The notes under the pieces are model-generated. The model was not told the DNA's origin. It saw only the letters and a list, made by a program, of their open reading frames with translations, and searched no databases. DNA of 64,000 nucleotides, from positions 496,001-560,000 of the forward strand of contig NZ_JACYFK010000003.1 of NCBI RefSeq assembly GCF_014855515.1, read 5' to 3'. This DNA comes from Euzebyella marina. GTDB taxonomy: Bacteria; Bacteroidota; Bacteroidia; Flavobacteriales; Flavobacteriaceae. Shown here in pieces: positions 37,178-45,070 of the stretch (positions are counted from its first letter, which is position 1; every line of letters starts with the position of its first letter). Position numbers and translations under genes: made by a program.

Positions 37178-38326
37178 ATGGCACAAAAGAAAGAACTGCG
37201 CATAGCGATGATAGGTACGGGCCTGATGGCCAGAACCCATAGTAACGGTTACAATCGTATTCGTGATTTTTTCCCTGAATTGGAATATAATCCCGTAATG
37301 AAAGTGGTATGCTCACGTACCGAATCTAAAGTAAAGGCCTTTGCCGAACAATGGGGTTACGAATCGTACGAAACAGATTGGAAAGAGGTAATCAAACGAG
37401 ACGATGTTGATGCTATCGATATATGTACCCCAAACGATATGCACGCCGATATTGCCATAGCGGCCGCCGAGGCCGGTAAAATGGTGCTGTGTGAAAAGCC
37501 ATTGGCCCGCACGGTAGAAGAGGCACAACCTATGGTCGATGCCATTGAAAAAGCCGGAGTGCCAAATACGGTTTTCTATAACTATCGCAGAATTCCTGCA
37601 GTTACGTTGATAAAGAATATTATCGATTCAGGAAAATTGGGTAAGATTTTTCACTACAGGGCCAATTTCTTGCAAGATTGGACTATCAGTCCTGATTTGC
37701 CACAGGGGGGCGAAGCGCTTTGGCGTTTAGATGTAGATGCTGCGGGTTCAGGGGTAACAGGTGATTTATTGGCACATTGTATTGATGGGGCCATGTGGTT
37801 GAACGGACCTATTAAAGATGTATCGGCGGTTACCGAAACATTCATTAAAGAAAGGGTACACCAAGGTACGGGTGAAAAGCAGAAGGTCGGTATTGATGAT
37901 GCCTGTATCTTTCACTGTCATTTCGAAAACGGTTCACTGGGGCTTTTTGAGGCTACACGGTATGCCCGTGGCCATAAAGCGTTATATACGTTGGAGATTA
38001 ACGGAGAGCATGCCTCTTTAAGATGGGATCTTCACAATATGAATTACTTGGAAATGTTCGACCATGCAGACGAGGGAATCGTTCGCGGATGGAAAAAAAT
38101 ATTGATAACCGATGGCGACCAACCCTATATGGATCGTTGGTGGATTCCTGGAACTTCTATTGGTTATGAGCATTCTTTCGTTCATCAGGTGGCCGACTTC
38201 TTGAAAAGTCTACAAGAAGGAAAGCCTTGTGAGCCTACCTTTAAAAATGCCATGATGACCCAAAAAGTTTGTGAAGCGGTTATCAATTCTGCCAACTCGA
38301 AAAGCTGGCAAGATACCGGTCTTTAA
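37178..38326 (+). CDS. Gfo/Idh/MocA-family NAD(P)-dependent oxidoreductase
   Basis: The 382-residue protein starts with a Rossmann fold ([20 protein letters not shown]) and has [22 protein letters not shown] and the catalytic EKPLAR motif. The C-terminal alpha/beta domain includes [17 protein letters not shown] with the conserved Asp/His pair. There is no Tat signal, so it acts in the cytosol, unlike many exported Bacteroidota members. Family members oxidise sugar hydroxyls, including C3, or reduce keto sugars. It is the last gene of the SusCD operon and could reduce the freed 3-keto sugar back to a metabolisable hexose, or begin the oxidation. A strong terminator follows 22 bp later. Confidence 0.92.
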   Translation: MAQKKELRIAMIGTGLMARTHSNGYNRIRDFFPELEYNPVMKVVCSRTESKVKAFAEQWGYESYETDWKEVIKRDDVDAIDICTPNDMHADIAIAAAEAGKMVLCEKPLARTVEEAQPMVDAIEKAGVPNTVFYNYRRIPAVTLIKNIIDSGKLGKIFHYRANFLQDWTISPDLPQGGEALWRLDVDAAGSGVTGDLLAHCIDGAMWLNGPIKDVSAVTETFIKERVHQGTGEKQKVGIDDACIFHCHFENGSLGLFEATRYARGHKALYTLEINGEHASLRWDLHNMNYLEMFDHADEGIVRGWKKILITDGDQPYMDRWWIPGTSIGYEHSFVHQVADFLKSLQEGKPCEPTFKNAMMTQKVCEAVINSANSKSWQDTGL

Positions 38327-38348
38327 AAGACCAAACTAACTTAAAGTA

Positions 38349-38393
38349 AAATCCCGACCTGATAACGATTATTTCGTATTTGGGTCGGGATTT
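38349..38393 (+). terminator. Intrinsic terminator of the SusCD operon
   Basis: An 11-bp perfect stem, AAATCCCGACC (38349-38359) with GGTCGGGATTT (38383-38393), closes a 23-nt loop 22 bp after the last stop and runs into TTTCTATGTTT. It marks the operon end. Confidence 0.85.
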
Positions 38394-38470
38394 CTATGTT
38401 TAGGTTGGCGGGTTAGAATGGGTAATGAGATAGGTTTGGAAGTTTGCAAAGGCGAATTTATATTGGAAAA

Positions 38471-38500
38471 AAAGGGACAAAAAACAACATTCGTCCCTTT
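38471..38500. terminator. Second hairpin, possible back-up terminator
   Basis: AAAGGGAC (38471-38478) pairs with GTCCCTTT (38493-38500) across a 14-nt loop. Only a short T-run follows on the plus strand (CAATTAA thereafter), while an A-run upstream gives a T-run for leftward transcripts. It could terminate either residual read-through or a leftward transcript. Confidence 0.55.
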
Positions 38501-38549
38501 CAATTAAACTAACTCAAACAACTCAAAAGGGTATCACTCCTTTCAAGTA

Positions 38550-38768
38550 CTATATTACTTCAAAATGGAAGAAATACCATCCTGTACTGTACTGCTTGAA
38601 AGGGTCTTTTGGCGTTAAAAGGAAGTAAAATTTTTGTAGTTGTGTCGGATCTTTAAAAATCACCTTGAGTAATAGCAATTTGATGTAGCTCTTGTCTTGA
38701 CCTCTTAAATAGAAATTCAGTATTAGGTTAAGAACTTCAGGCTGTTTGTAGATACAATGGGCTAGCAT
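38550..38768 (-). CDS. Questionable small open frame
   Basis: From ATG 38768 the frame gives 72 residues (MLAHCIYKQPEVLNLILNFYLRG...); a TTG start at 38810 would extend it over the neighbouring start. The composition is rich in Leu, Phe, Tyr and Lys, without a recognisable family. The hairpin at 38471-38500, read leftward, would lie shortly after its stop and be followed by a T-run (TTTTTTTCC). That modest context is the main reason for listing it. It may not be a gene. Confidence 0.25.
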   Translation of the reverse strand: MLAHCIYKQPEVLNLILNFYLRGQDKSYIKLLLLKVIFKDPTQLQKFYFLLTPKDPFKQYSTGWYFFHFEVI

Positions 38769-38802
38769 ATTTTGCGTTAATTGTAGAGTAGTGCAACTCA
38801 AA

Positions 38803-39069
38803 ATGAACAAAACTTTCAGAATTTTAATAATGTTGACCCTGATATTTGTTGGGGTAATTCTAGGTGGTATTCTTGGCTTTTATGGTCTTTTTTGGATTTG
38901 TCAATATTTAGATGGGCAAGAGGCCGAAAGAGCGGCCAGCGGAGGAGGGTATGTCGCCGTTGGATGGATTTTCCTTTTTGTTACCATACCTTTTGGATCT
39001 TTAATTGGAGGGATTACAGGATTTTTTGGTTATAAAATACTCAAGGTTAAGTTCTTAAAAGCTACTTAA
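38803..39069 (+). CDS. Small membrane protein with two transmembrane segments
   Basis: From ATG 38803 the product has 88 residues; a GTG at 38791 would add four. It has two hydrophobic segments, ILIMLTLIFVGVILGGILGF and VGWIFLFVTIPFGSLIGGIT, separated by a short polar loop (CQYLDGQEAERAASGGG). Glycine-rich helices suggest tight packing or oligomer formation. The family is not recognised. It is monocistronic, between the SusCD operon terminators and the GNAT/FemAB-like gene. Confidence 0.6.
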   Translation: MNKTFRILIMLTLIFVGVILGGILGFYGLFWICQYLDGQEAERAASGGGYVAVGWIFLFVTIPFGSLIGGITGFFGYKILKVKFLKAT

Positions 39070-39412
39070 TTTCAAATTTTAAACATTCTTTTTTGGCCTA
39101 ATTTTTGATAAAATAGAGTGTTGAGAAACCATTTTATTTAGGACATTCATTCATTTTAGTATTGAATAAAAATCATTTTTTGGTTCGTTCATCGGTGTTT
39201 TTTGCATTAAAATCCATTTTAACATTGATAAATTCCTAAATCTGAAAAAAAAGACCTAAATTCAAGGCCAAACAGAATCCAAACCTTAACCACTATTTTG
39301 ATGAATTACCTCCGATATCATACCTCGTATTTGAGTTCCTTGCACTTTCAAGAAAATTTATCTGCCAAAAGTTAGGCAGTGCCTTTTTTTAATATTTAGA
39401 GCTGCCCCAATA
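39070..39412. other. Intergenic region
   Basis: No gene is recognised. A small hairpin CTGCC-N8-GGCAG at 39362-39379 is followed by GCC and seven T residues, like a weak terminator or attenuator ahead of the next gene. The rest is AT-rich. Confidence 0.35.
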
Positions 39413-39433
39413 CTTTCGGTCGACTACCGAAAG
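39413..39433 (+). promoter_or_regulatory. Hairpin in the leader of the GNAT/FemAB-like gene
   Basis: CTTTCGGT and ACCGAAAG form a perfect 8-bp inverted repeat around CGACT. It ends 2 nt before a GTG (39436) that opens the longer reading frame, so it would block translation from that codon if folded. It lies 38 nt before the preferred ATG 39472. Confidence 0.5.
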
Positions 39434-39471
39434 AAGTGAACATAATTAATTTAACCGGTACATGCTATCCT

Positions 39472-40518
39472 ATGATAGAAACATTTACTGACAAAAAAGG
39501 GTGGAACCAAGTGATTGAAAGCATCGGCAAGTTTGACTTCTATCACACTTATGAGTACCACCGTCTTTTAGCAAAGAACAACGATATACCCGCGCTGATA
39601 AAGTATACAGAGGGGGACACGCTAATTGCCCTACCTTTGATTTTTCGAAAAATTTCTGGAACCGATTATTATGATGCTACTTCGGTTTACGGTTATGCTG
39701 GGCCTATTGAAAAAAGAGGGAGCTATTTTGAACAAAGTGCTTTCAAAAACGAATTACATCAATTTTTGTTCAAGCATAAGGTGATATCGGTCTTTTCAAG
39801 ATTGCACCCTTATATAGATGGTCAGTCTCATACATTAAAAGATCTGGGGGAAATTTGCTTTCATAACTTGGTGGTGAATATCGATTTGACCCAAACGTTG
39901 GATGAACAGCGTTCAAGATTCAACAAAAGGCTTAAGACTTATATTAATAAGGCTAGAAGAGAGTGTGGCGTCATTGAAGCAACTACCACACAGCATATTC
40001 GGGAATTTGCTGCGATGTACAACGAAAACATGTTAAGGGTAGGGGCTGAGAAAACCTATTTTTTTGATGAGCAATACTTCATTGACCTTCTAAAAAAGGG
40101 AAAATTCAACACGCAACTCTTATTGGTGGTACATAATGAGACCGAAGAGATTATTTCGGGAGCTATTTTTGTAAAGACGCAAAACGTTGTACAATACCAT
40201 CTTTCTGGTAGTAAAACTGATTACTTACATCTAAACCCTTTGAAACTGCTCATAGATGAGATGCGAATTATAGCCACCCAACAAGGTTATACGTATTTTA
40301 ATTTGGGAGGAGGAAAATCTGGTAGTGAAGACTCACTTTTTTACTTTAAGTCAAGCTTTTCAAAAGATTTTCGACCGTTCTATTTATGGAAGTATGTGGT
40401 AAATAAAGAGGTTTATGAGCAACTTTCTAATAAGAGCTTCGATAGTACTTTGAAAACGAACGTCTTCAAAACTTGCGACTACTTTCCAGCCTATCGCAGT
40501 ATGGCGCGAACCCTTTGA
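39472..40518 (+). CDS. GNAT/FemAB-like acyl- or aminoacyl-transferase
   Basis: From ATG 39472 the protein has 348 residues; GTG 39436 would add 12. It matches the FemAB/BioF2-like GNAT family (Acetyltransf_6). Features are DFYHTYEYHRLL near the N-terminus, RFNKRLKTYINKARRE in the middle, and LLIDEMRIIATQQGYTYFNLGGGKSGSEDSLFYFKSSFS at positions typical of the second GNAT fold. Such proteins modify peptidoglycan precursors, lipids or polysaccharides. In marine bacteria they often sit with exopolysaccharide genes, but none are nearby. The gene stands alone, closed by a terminator at 40548. Confidence 0.8.
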   Translation: MIETFTDKKGWNQVIESIGKFDFYHTYEYHRLLAKNNDIPALIKYTEGDTLIALPLIFRKISGTDYYDATSVYGYAGPIEKRGSYFEQSAFKNELHQFLFKHKVISVFSRLHPYIDGQSHTLKDLGEICFHNLVVNIDLTQTLDEQRSRFNKRLKTYINKARRECGVIEATTTQHIREFAAMYNENMLRVGAEKTYFFDEQYFIDLLKKGKFNTQLLLVVHNETEEIISGAIFVKTQNVVQYHLSGSKTDYLHLNPLKLLIDEMRIIATQQGYTYFNLGGGKSGSEDSLFYFKSSFSKDFRPFYLWKYVVNKEVYEQLSNKSFDSTLKTNVFKTCDYFPAYRSMARTL

Positions 40519-40547
40519 TTTATAAACTTTTAGACAAAGTAGATATA

Positions 40548-40571
40548 AAAAACCACCGTGAGGTGGTTTTT
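40548..40571. terminator. Bidirectional intrinsic terminator
   Basis: AAAAACCACC (40548-40557) and GGTGGTTTTT (40562-40571) form a perfect 10-bp stem with a GTGA tetraloop. The A-run and T-run flanks suit termination from both sides, between two convergent genes. Confidence 0.9.
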
Positions 40572-40573
40572 AT

Positions 40574-41182
40574 TTATTGTGCAATGAGCTCTTTTTTAAA
40601 ATGATGATTTAAAAAAGACTTGTAGCGACTAAGTTCTTTGGGAACATCTGCATTTTTTTCCATGTCGTGAAAGTGTAAAGAGTCAAGATGTTCTAAACCA
40701 ATAAACTGGTTCATTTTGTGAAAACCGAAAAGAACGCCTTTATCGACACTGGTCTGGTCGAAGAACTCACCTTTCCATTCAAAAGCTTCCTGTGGCGCGT
40801 TCCAGCTGGTGGTTAGTAAATATTTTCTGCCGTTCAGTTGGCCTCCTGTTCCATAATTAATAGCCGGATTTTTTCGGGTTCTACCATCGCTGTGGTATAT
40901 GCCTTTCTGATGCCCTTCCGTAAGAACTTTATCAAGATATTCTTTGAATTTAAAGGGTATTTGAAACCACCAAACAGGCGTATGATAAATAATTACATCG
41001 GCCCATTTCAACTTTTCGACTTCTCCTAAAGTGTCATAAGCCTCATCTACCTGAGTGGTCTTAATTTCATACTCATCTAAACCATTAAAGTAATTGACAT
41101 CTTCATTAAGAAGCGTTTTGTTAAATAGACCTGGTGAGTGTGCGAATTGATGTCCGCCATTGATTATAAGAATTCGTGTCAT
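40574..41182 (-). CDS. MdaB-like NAD(P)H quinone oxidoreductase
   Basis: The 202-residue flavodoxin-fold protein belongs to the NAD(P)H dehydrogenase (quinone)/MdaB family. It has ILIINGGHQFAHSPGLFN (phosphate-binding loop), ADVIIYHTPVWWFQIPFKFKEYLDKVL (the hallmark YhxPVWWFxxP) and TTSWNAPQEAF. It probably performs two-electron quinone reduction with FAD or FMN in the cytosol. A LysR regulator is divergent, and the intergenic DNA carries repeats consistent with regulation by it. This is the common LysR-mdaB type arrangement for quinone or oxidative stress. Confidence 0.88.
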   Translation of the reverse strand: MTRILIINGGHQFAHSPGLFNKTLLNEDVNYFNGLDEYEIKTTQVDEAYDTLGEVEKLKWADVIIYHTPVWWFQIPFKFKEYLDKVLTEGHQKGIYHSDGRTRKNPAINYGTGGQLNGRKYLLTTSWNAPQEAFEWKGEFFDQTSVDKGVLFGFHKMNQFIGLEHLDSLHFHDMEKNADVPKELSRYKSFLNHHFKKELIAQ

Positions 41183-41205
41183 ATCGATTTGTTTCTAATT
41201 TGAAG

Positions 41206-41213
41206 CAAAATTA
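41206..41213 (-). promoter_or_regulatory. -7 promoter element of the quinone reductase gene
   Basis: Read leftward, the sequence is TAATTTTG, an exact TAnnTTTG match, placing transcription start about 17 nt before the ATG at 41182. The expected -33 zone overlaps the repeat at 41228-41242 and has no clear TTG, consistent with a need for an activator. Confidence 0.45.
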
Positions 41214-41227
41214 ACACGAGACTATTC

Positions 41228-41273
41228 ATTATTAAAATAATATAAATTATACATTTGTATTATAAAAATAATA
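41228..41273. repeat. Paired 15-bp direct repeats between LysR and quinone reductase genes
   Basis: ATTATTAAAATAATA at 41228-41242 recurs with one mismatch at 41259-41273. The offset is 31 bp, about three helical turns. The first copy contains the palindrome ATTATT-AA-AATAAT. LysR-type regulators typically bind two such sites on one face of the DNA. AT-rich sequence makes chance repeats more likely, so this is a candidate operator. Confidence 0.5.
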
Positions 41274-41275
41274 GT

Positions 41276-42184
41276 ATGGTTAACTTAGAATGGTATCGCA
41301 CTTTTGTCGCTATTTATGAAAACCATACCTTGACAAAGGCTGCCAAATCGTTATACACATCTCAACCTGGGGTGAGTTTGCATTTGAATGCTTTGGAGGC
41401 CTACGTGGGTCGAAAGCTCTTTGAGCGTACTTCTCGTAAAATGATACCTACCGAAGAGGGTAAGCAACTGTATAATTTTGTATTAGAACCGTTGGAAAAG
41501 CTTGGTAGGGCCGAGCAGCACTTTAAAAAAACTTCAAAAGAGCAGGTGCCTTCGGTACATATTGGTATGTGTACGGAAACTTTTCAAGCCATTCTTGAAC
41601 CAGAAATCGCCCAGTTCAATTTCAATCTGGTGGCTAAATTCGGCAACCATCAAGATTTAATCAAAGATTTGAACAACGGTTTGTTAGATTTGGTCATTAC
41701 CCCTCGCATCAACAACCGATCAACCTTGGTAGAGTACGAACCATTTTCAAAAGAGACCATCATTTTGGTGGCCGGTTCAAAAACAAAAATTCCAGAAATT
41801 GAAAGTGCTTTAGGTGATAAGCAAAAAGCCAAAATCGAAGAAACTTTAAAAAACAATACCTGGTATAGTGCCTCAAATGAAATGGAACATTTCATACGAT
41901 TTTGGTTCGACAATTTTAAGAGAAGACCCGATTTTAAACCAAACTTTATTTTACCTAATATCAGTTCTATTATACGTAGTTTAAGTGGTAAAGAAGGTTT
42001 GGCTGTAGTTCCTGATTTTTTGGTTGAAAATGAGCTTGAGTCTAAGCAAATCAAGGTGATTTGGAAAGGTGATGTAACCGTCGATAATACGCTCTATTTT
42101 GCGACTCGAACCGATTTGCAGTTCAAGAAAGAAGTGGCGGTCATAAAATCTATCTTCAAAGATAAAATGGGAGGTAAACTTTAA
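41276..42184 (+). CDS. LysR-family transcriptional regulator
   Basis: The ~302-residue protein starts at ATG 41276; the frame upstream to TTG 41255 lies in the operator-like repeat and is not family-like. The N-terminal winged helix-turn-helix is classical: LEWYRTFVAIYENHTLTKAA, LYTSQPGVSLHLNALE and GRKLFERTSRKMIPTEEG. The C-terminal substrate-binding domain (~90-300) has GLLDLVITPRIN and LSGKEGLAVVPDFLVE. It is divergent from the MdaB-like gene, its probable target. The second direct repeat overlaps the DNA just before its own start codon, suggesting autoregulation. Confidence 0.93.
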   Translation: MVNLEWYRTFVAIYENHTLTKAAKSLYTSQPGVSLHLNALEAYVGRKLFERTSRKMIPTEEGKQLYNFVLEPLEKLGRAEQHFKKTSKEQVPSVHIGMCTETFQAILEPEIAQFNFNLVAKFGNHQDLIKDLNNGLLDLVITPRINNRSTLVEYEPFSKETIILVAGSKTKIPEIESALGDKQKAKIEETLKNNTWYSASNEMEHFIRFWFDNFKRRPDFKPNFILPNISSIIRSLSGKEGLAVVPDFLVENELESKQIKVIWKGDVTVDNTLYFATRTDLQFKKEVAVIKSIFKDKMGGKL

Positions 42185-42317
42185 AAACCTGTAGATTTCT
42201 TACTTATCAAAGGGGGATAATATAATTACCTAATCTACTCAGCACTTATTTTTGGTATGCTATTCTTAGAATTTACACGTATTTTTCTTGCGATGTAAGA
42301 ACTAACAATAGCACTTT

Positions 42318-43715
42318 TTATAAATTCTGAGGTGCCTGACCAATAGAGTTGAACAGTTTGGCTTTGGCCGAATAGAATTTATTTTGAATTTCGTTACGTT
42401 TTAGGGTAGCATCGATTAATTTACTTTCTCTCGAATTGACTAAAAATAGCGAGCTTTCTCCCAACATGAATTTGCGCTCTTCGGCGGATAACATTCGTTC
42501 GTAATTATCGACCATATCGCCCATCAGTAGTTGCTGCGTTTCATAAGAATCTAACTCTTGATATAGCCCGACAATTTTATTCCGAATCTTTATTTCCGCA
42601 TTATCATAATCTAATCGGGCGTACTGTAATTTTATTTTGGCCAATTTAAGGTCACCTCTTTCCTTTCTTAAAAACAACGGCAGACTGAATGAAAGACCTG
42701 CTTTATAAGCATCGTCTTGAAAAGAATTGATGTATTCCGGTGTTTCCGTCAAAAAGTTATACTCCAAATCGATTTTTGGTAGCAGCTTATTGGTTTTAAG
42801 TCGTTTATCTACTACCAAACTCTGAACTTTGAAATCTAAAGACCTTAGTTTCGGATGGTTTTCCATAGGAAAACTGTCGAGTGGTTTTCCGGCAATCTCC
42901 AACGTAGTGTCCACTATGCCATCTATTTGAATGTCGGGAACGACTTCAGGTTGCAGTTCGACCGGTACATTATCCAACCACAAAAAAGAAGAGAGCTCAA
43001 GTGATGCATGGATCAAACTAATTTTTGATTGTTCTAATCGAAGTTGCCTGTCCTGAACCGTTATCTTTGCCTCTACCGTGTCGATGGCGGCAAGTTCGCC
43101 AGAGAGTGCACTAGTTCTTATACTCTCAAAACGAATCTCGGCATTTGATAAAAACTGACTGAACGTTTGTTGGTCGCGATAGGCTTGAAGCCATTTAAAG
43201 TAGGCCATTGATGCCTCATAAAGTATTTGGTTGACCTGCAGGTCGCGATCTACCTTCGATTGCTCCCTAAAAATCTTGGCCTTTTTTAAAGTTGCCATTC
43301 TGTCGTTCATCCAAAGACCTTGACCGACGGACACGGTTACCCCGGCGCTGTATAGACCATCTTCAGGAACATTGTCCATAGGGTTTAAATACTCACCTTC
43401 GTTCTGGTCGTACTTGGCCTTAAAATCGATACCATACCATACCGGAATTTTAAAGGTTGAATTCAGCTTTTCGTAGTACTCCGTTCCCTTGAAAAGCTTT
43501 TTATTATAATCGACCTCAATTTTAGGATCAAATGCACCTCGTGATTTCATCAATTCGGCTTGTCCAGAGTCTATGGTGAGCTCGGCCTGTCTCGCTACGG
43601 GATGAAATTTTTTGACAAAGGCCAAATACTCATTGAACTTTAAGACGGTCTGGGGTTCTTGACCAGACATGCTGAAGGCGACTAAAAAGAATATAAAGAG
43701 AATTTTTATTCGCAT
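42318..43715 (-). CDS. TolC-family outer-membrane efflux protein
   Basis: The 465-residue protein has a signal peptide (ILFIFFLVAFSMSGQEP) and two repeats of long alpha-helical coiled-coil hairpins typical of TolC proteins, e.g. FVKKFHPVARQAELTIDSGQAE, LQAYRDQQTFSQFL, and a second copy around RKERGDLKLAKIKLQYARLDYDNAEIKIRNK. It would form the outer-membrane channel for the HlyD-like adaptor and ABC protein encoded just upstream. Its ATG overlaps the adaptor's stop codon (TAATG at 43717-43713), showing translational coupling. It is the last gene of the operon. Confidence 0.9.
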   Translation of the reverse strand: MRIKILFIFFLVAFSMSGQEPQTVLKFNEYLAFVKKFHPVARQAELTIDSGQAELMKSRGAFDPKIEVDYNKKLFKGTEYYEKLNSTFKIPVWYGIDFKAKYDQNEGEYLNPMDNVPEDGLYSAGVTVSVGQGLWMNDRMATLKKAKIFREQSKVDRDLQVNQILYEASMAYFKWLQAYRDQQTFSQFLSNAEIRFESIRTSALSGELAAIDTVEAKITVQDRQLRLEQSKISLIHASLELSSFLWLDNVPVELQPEVVPDIQIDGIVDTTLEIAGKPLDSFPMENHPKLRSLDFKVQSLVVDKRLKTNKLLPKIDLEYNFLTETPEYINSFQDDAYKAGLSFSLPLFLRKERGDLKLAKIKLQYARLDYDNAEIKIRNKIVGLYQELDSYETQQLLMGDMVDNYERMLSAEERKFMLGESSLFLVNSRESKLIDATLKRNEIQNKFYSAKAKLFNSIGQAPQNL

Positions 43716-45064
43716 TACTTTTTAGTTTTATCCGTTGCGTTGGCAGGTTGGTAATAGTTCGGTGGAAAACCACTTAACTGTCTCCAGATTTCGTACCATA
43801 TCGGAACATCGTCAAGAAGTGCAATGGTATTGGCACCGGATCCTACCCTTAAATCTTTCGGCCAAGCCCTGTCTTCGGGGTCAGGAGCTAGCAACACCCT
43901 GTATTTGCCATTTTGACTGATGAAGGTTTCTACGGCAACCACTTTACCTCCAAAAGTACCGTATGAAGTATTGGGCCATCCGCTAAAAACAATAGCCGGC
44001 CATCCATCGAACAAAATACGTACCTCACCACCTACATGAATTAACGGTAAATCGATAGGGTCCACGTAGGTTTCCACACCAATATCAAAATCTGCCGGCA
44101 TGATATTGACCAGTTGTTCACCCTCTTTAAAGGTTTCGCCGACACCTGACTTGATTGCTTTGTTGATGTAACCACTTTGAGGGGCCCTGATGTAATGAAG
44201 AGAGCTACGGATGTCGTAATTGGAATATTGATTTTCAAGTTTGCTGACCTGGGCCTCAGAATCGTATTGATTTGATTGGGCCGTATACATGTCACTCTCA
44301 GATTTAGCTATTTTATCGGCATAGGAAGCTCTGAGACGATTGATTTCCATTTCTGCATTGATAACTTCATTTTTAGAAGCCAGTAATTTATTTTCTTGTG
44401 AAATCAATTTGGCTTGGGTTTCTTGAAGTTTTAATCTTTTTTCCTCGACATCTTTCACAGCCTTCAACCCTTCTTCTTGCAATTGAACAACTCGATCGTA
44501 TTGTCGCTCGGCAATGTCGATATTGGTTTGTGCAGCAATTAGGTCGATACTATCACTTTTCACCTTCAACCTTGATTGTGTCAACTTGTTCTTTGACTGT
44601 TCAAGTTTAAGTTCGCGCTCTTGCCTTAATGCCGAAATTTGCTGCCTCAAAGCATTTACTTTGCCTTGGTATGATTGTACCGATAGACTTTTTGCCTTGA
44701 TTTGCTCTCCTGTACGTTCAACCAGTTTGGGATCCATGTATTCATTTTTCACTTCGGATATGAATAAGACGGTATCTCCCTTTTGAACATAATCACCTTC
44801 GTTCACGTACCATTTTTCAATTTTTCCAGGAATTGGCGATTGAATGGTTTGAGGTCTGTGCTCAGGGCTAAGGGTTGTCAAATAACCATTTCCGCGAACA
44901 TTTTGTGTCCATGGTAGAAGCAAAACAATGATTCCGAAAATGGCCGATCCGAGAAGAAACCGGTTCAAATGCTTGTAATGCCTTTGGTGAAATACCCGCT
45001 CGGTCGATTTAAAGCCCGTCAAGTGTACTGTTTTGTTCAGTGGATTTTTAGATATATTGAGCAT
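43715..45064 (-). CDS. HlyD-family periplasmic adaptor
   Basis: The 449-residue membrane-fusion protein has a short cytoplasmic N-terminus, one membrane helix (~35-52, LGSAIFGIIVLLLPW), and a first lipoyl half (IQSPIPGKIEKWYVNEGDYVQKGD). A long coiled-coil hairpin (~100-265, rich in Gln, Lys, Glu), the second lipoyl half (IRAPQSGYINKAIKSGVGETFKEGE) and a beta-barrel domain follow. This is the bridge between an inner-membrane ABC exporter and a TolC channel, as in type 1 secretion. It starts 7 bp after the ABC gene stop and overlaps the TolC start by 1 nt. Confidence 0.92.
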   Translation of the reverse strand: MLNISKNPLNKTVHLTGFKSTERVFHQRHYKHLNRFLLGSAIFGIIVLLLPWTQNVRGNGYLTTLSPEHRPQTIQSPIPGKIEKWYVNEGDYVQKGDTVLFISEVKNEYMDPKLVERTGEQIKAKSLSVQSYQGKVNALRQQISALRQERELKLEQSKNKLTQSRLKVKSDSIDLIAAQTNIDIAERQYDRVVQLQEEGLKAVKDVEEKRLKLQETQAKLISQENKLLASKNEVINAEMEINRLRASYADKIAKSESDMYTAQSNQYDSEAQVSKLENQYSNYDIRSSLHYIRAPQSGYINKAIKSGVGETFKEGEQLVNIMPADFDIGVETYVDPIDLPLIHVGGEVRILFDGWPAIVFSGWPNTSYGTFGGKVVAVETFISQNGKYRVLLAPDPEDRAWPKDLRVGSGANTIALLDDVPIWYEIWRQLSGFPPNYYQPANATDKTKK

Positions 45065-45070
45065 GGCTTT

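Noticed and set aside
41650-42054. 134-codon open frame on the minus strand
   Set aside because: It is antisense to the LysR substrate-binding domain and has no start context or family resemblance.
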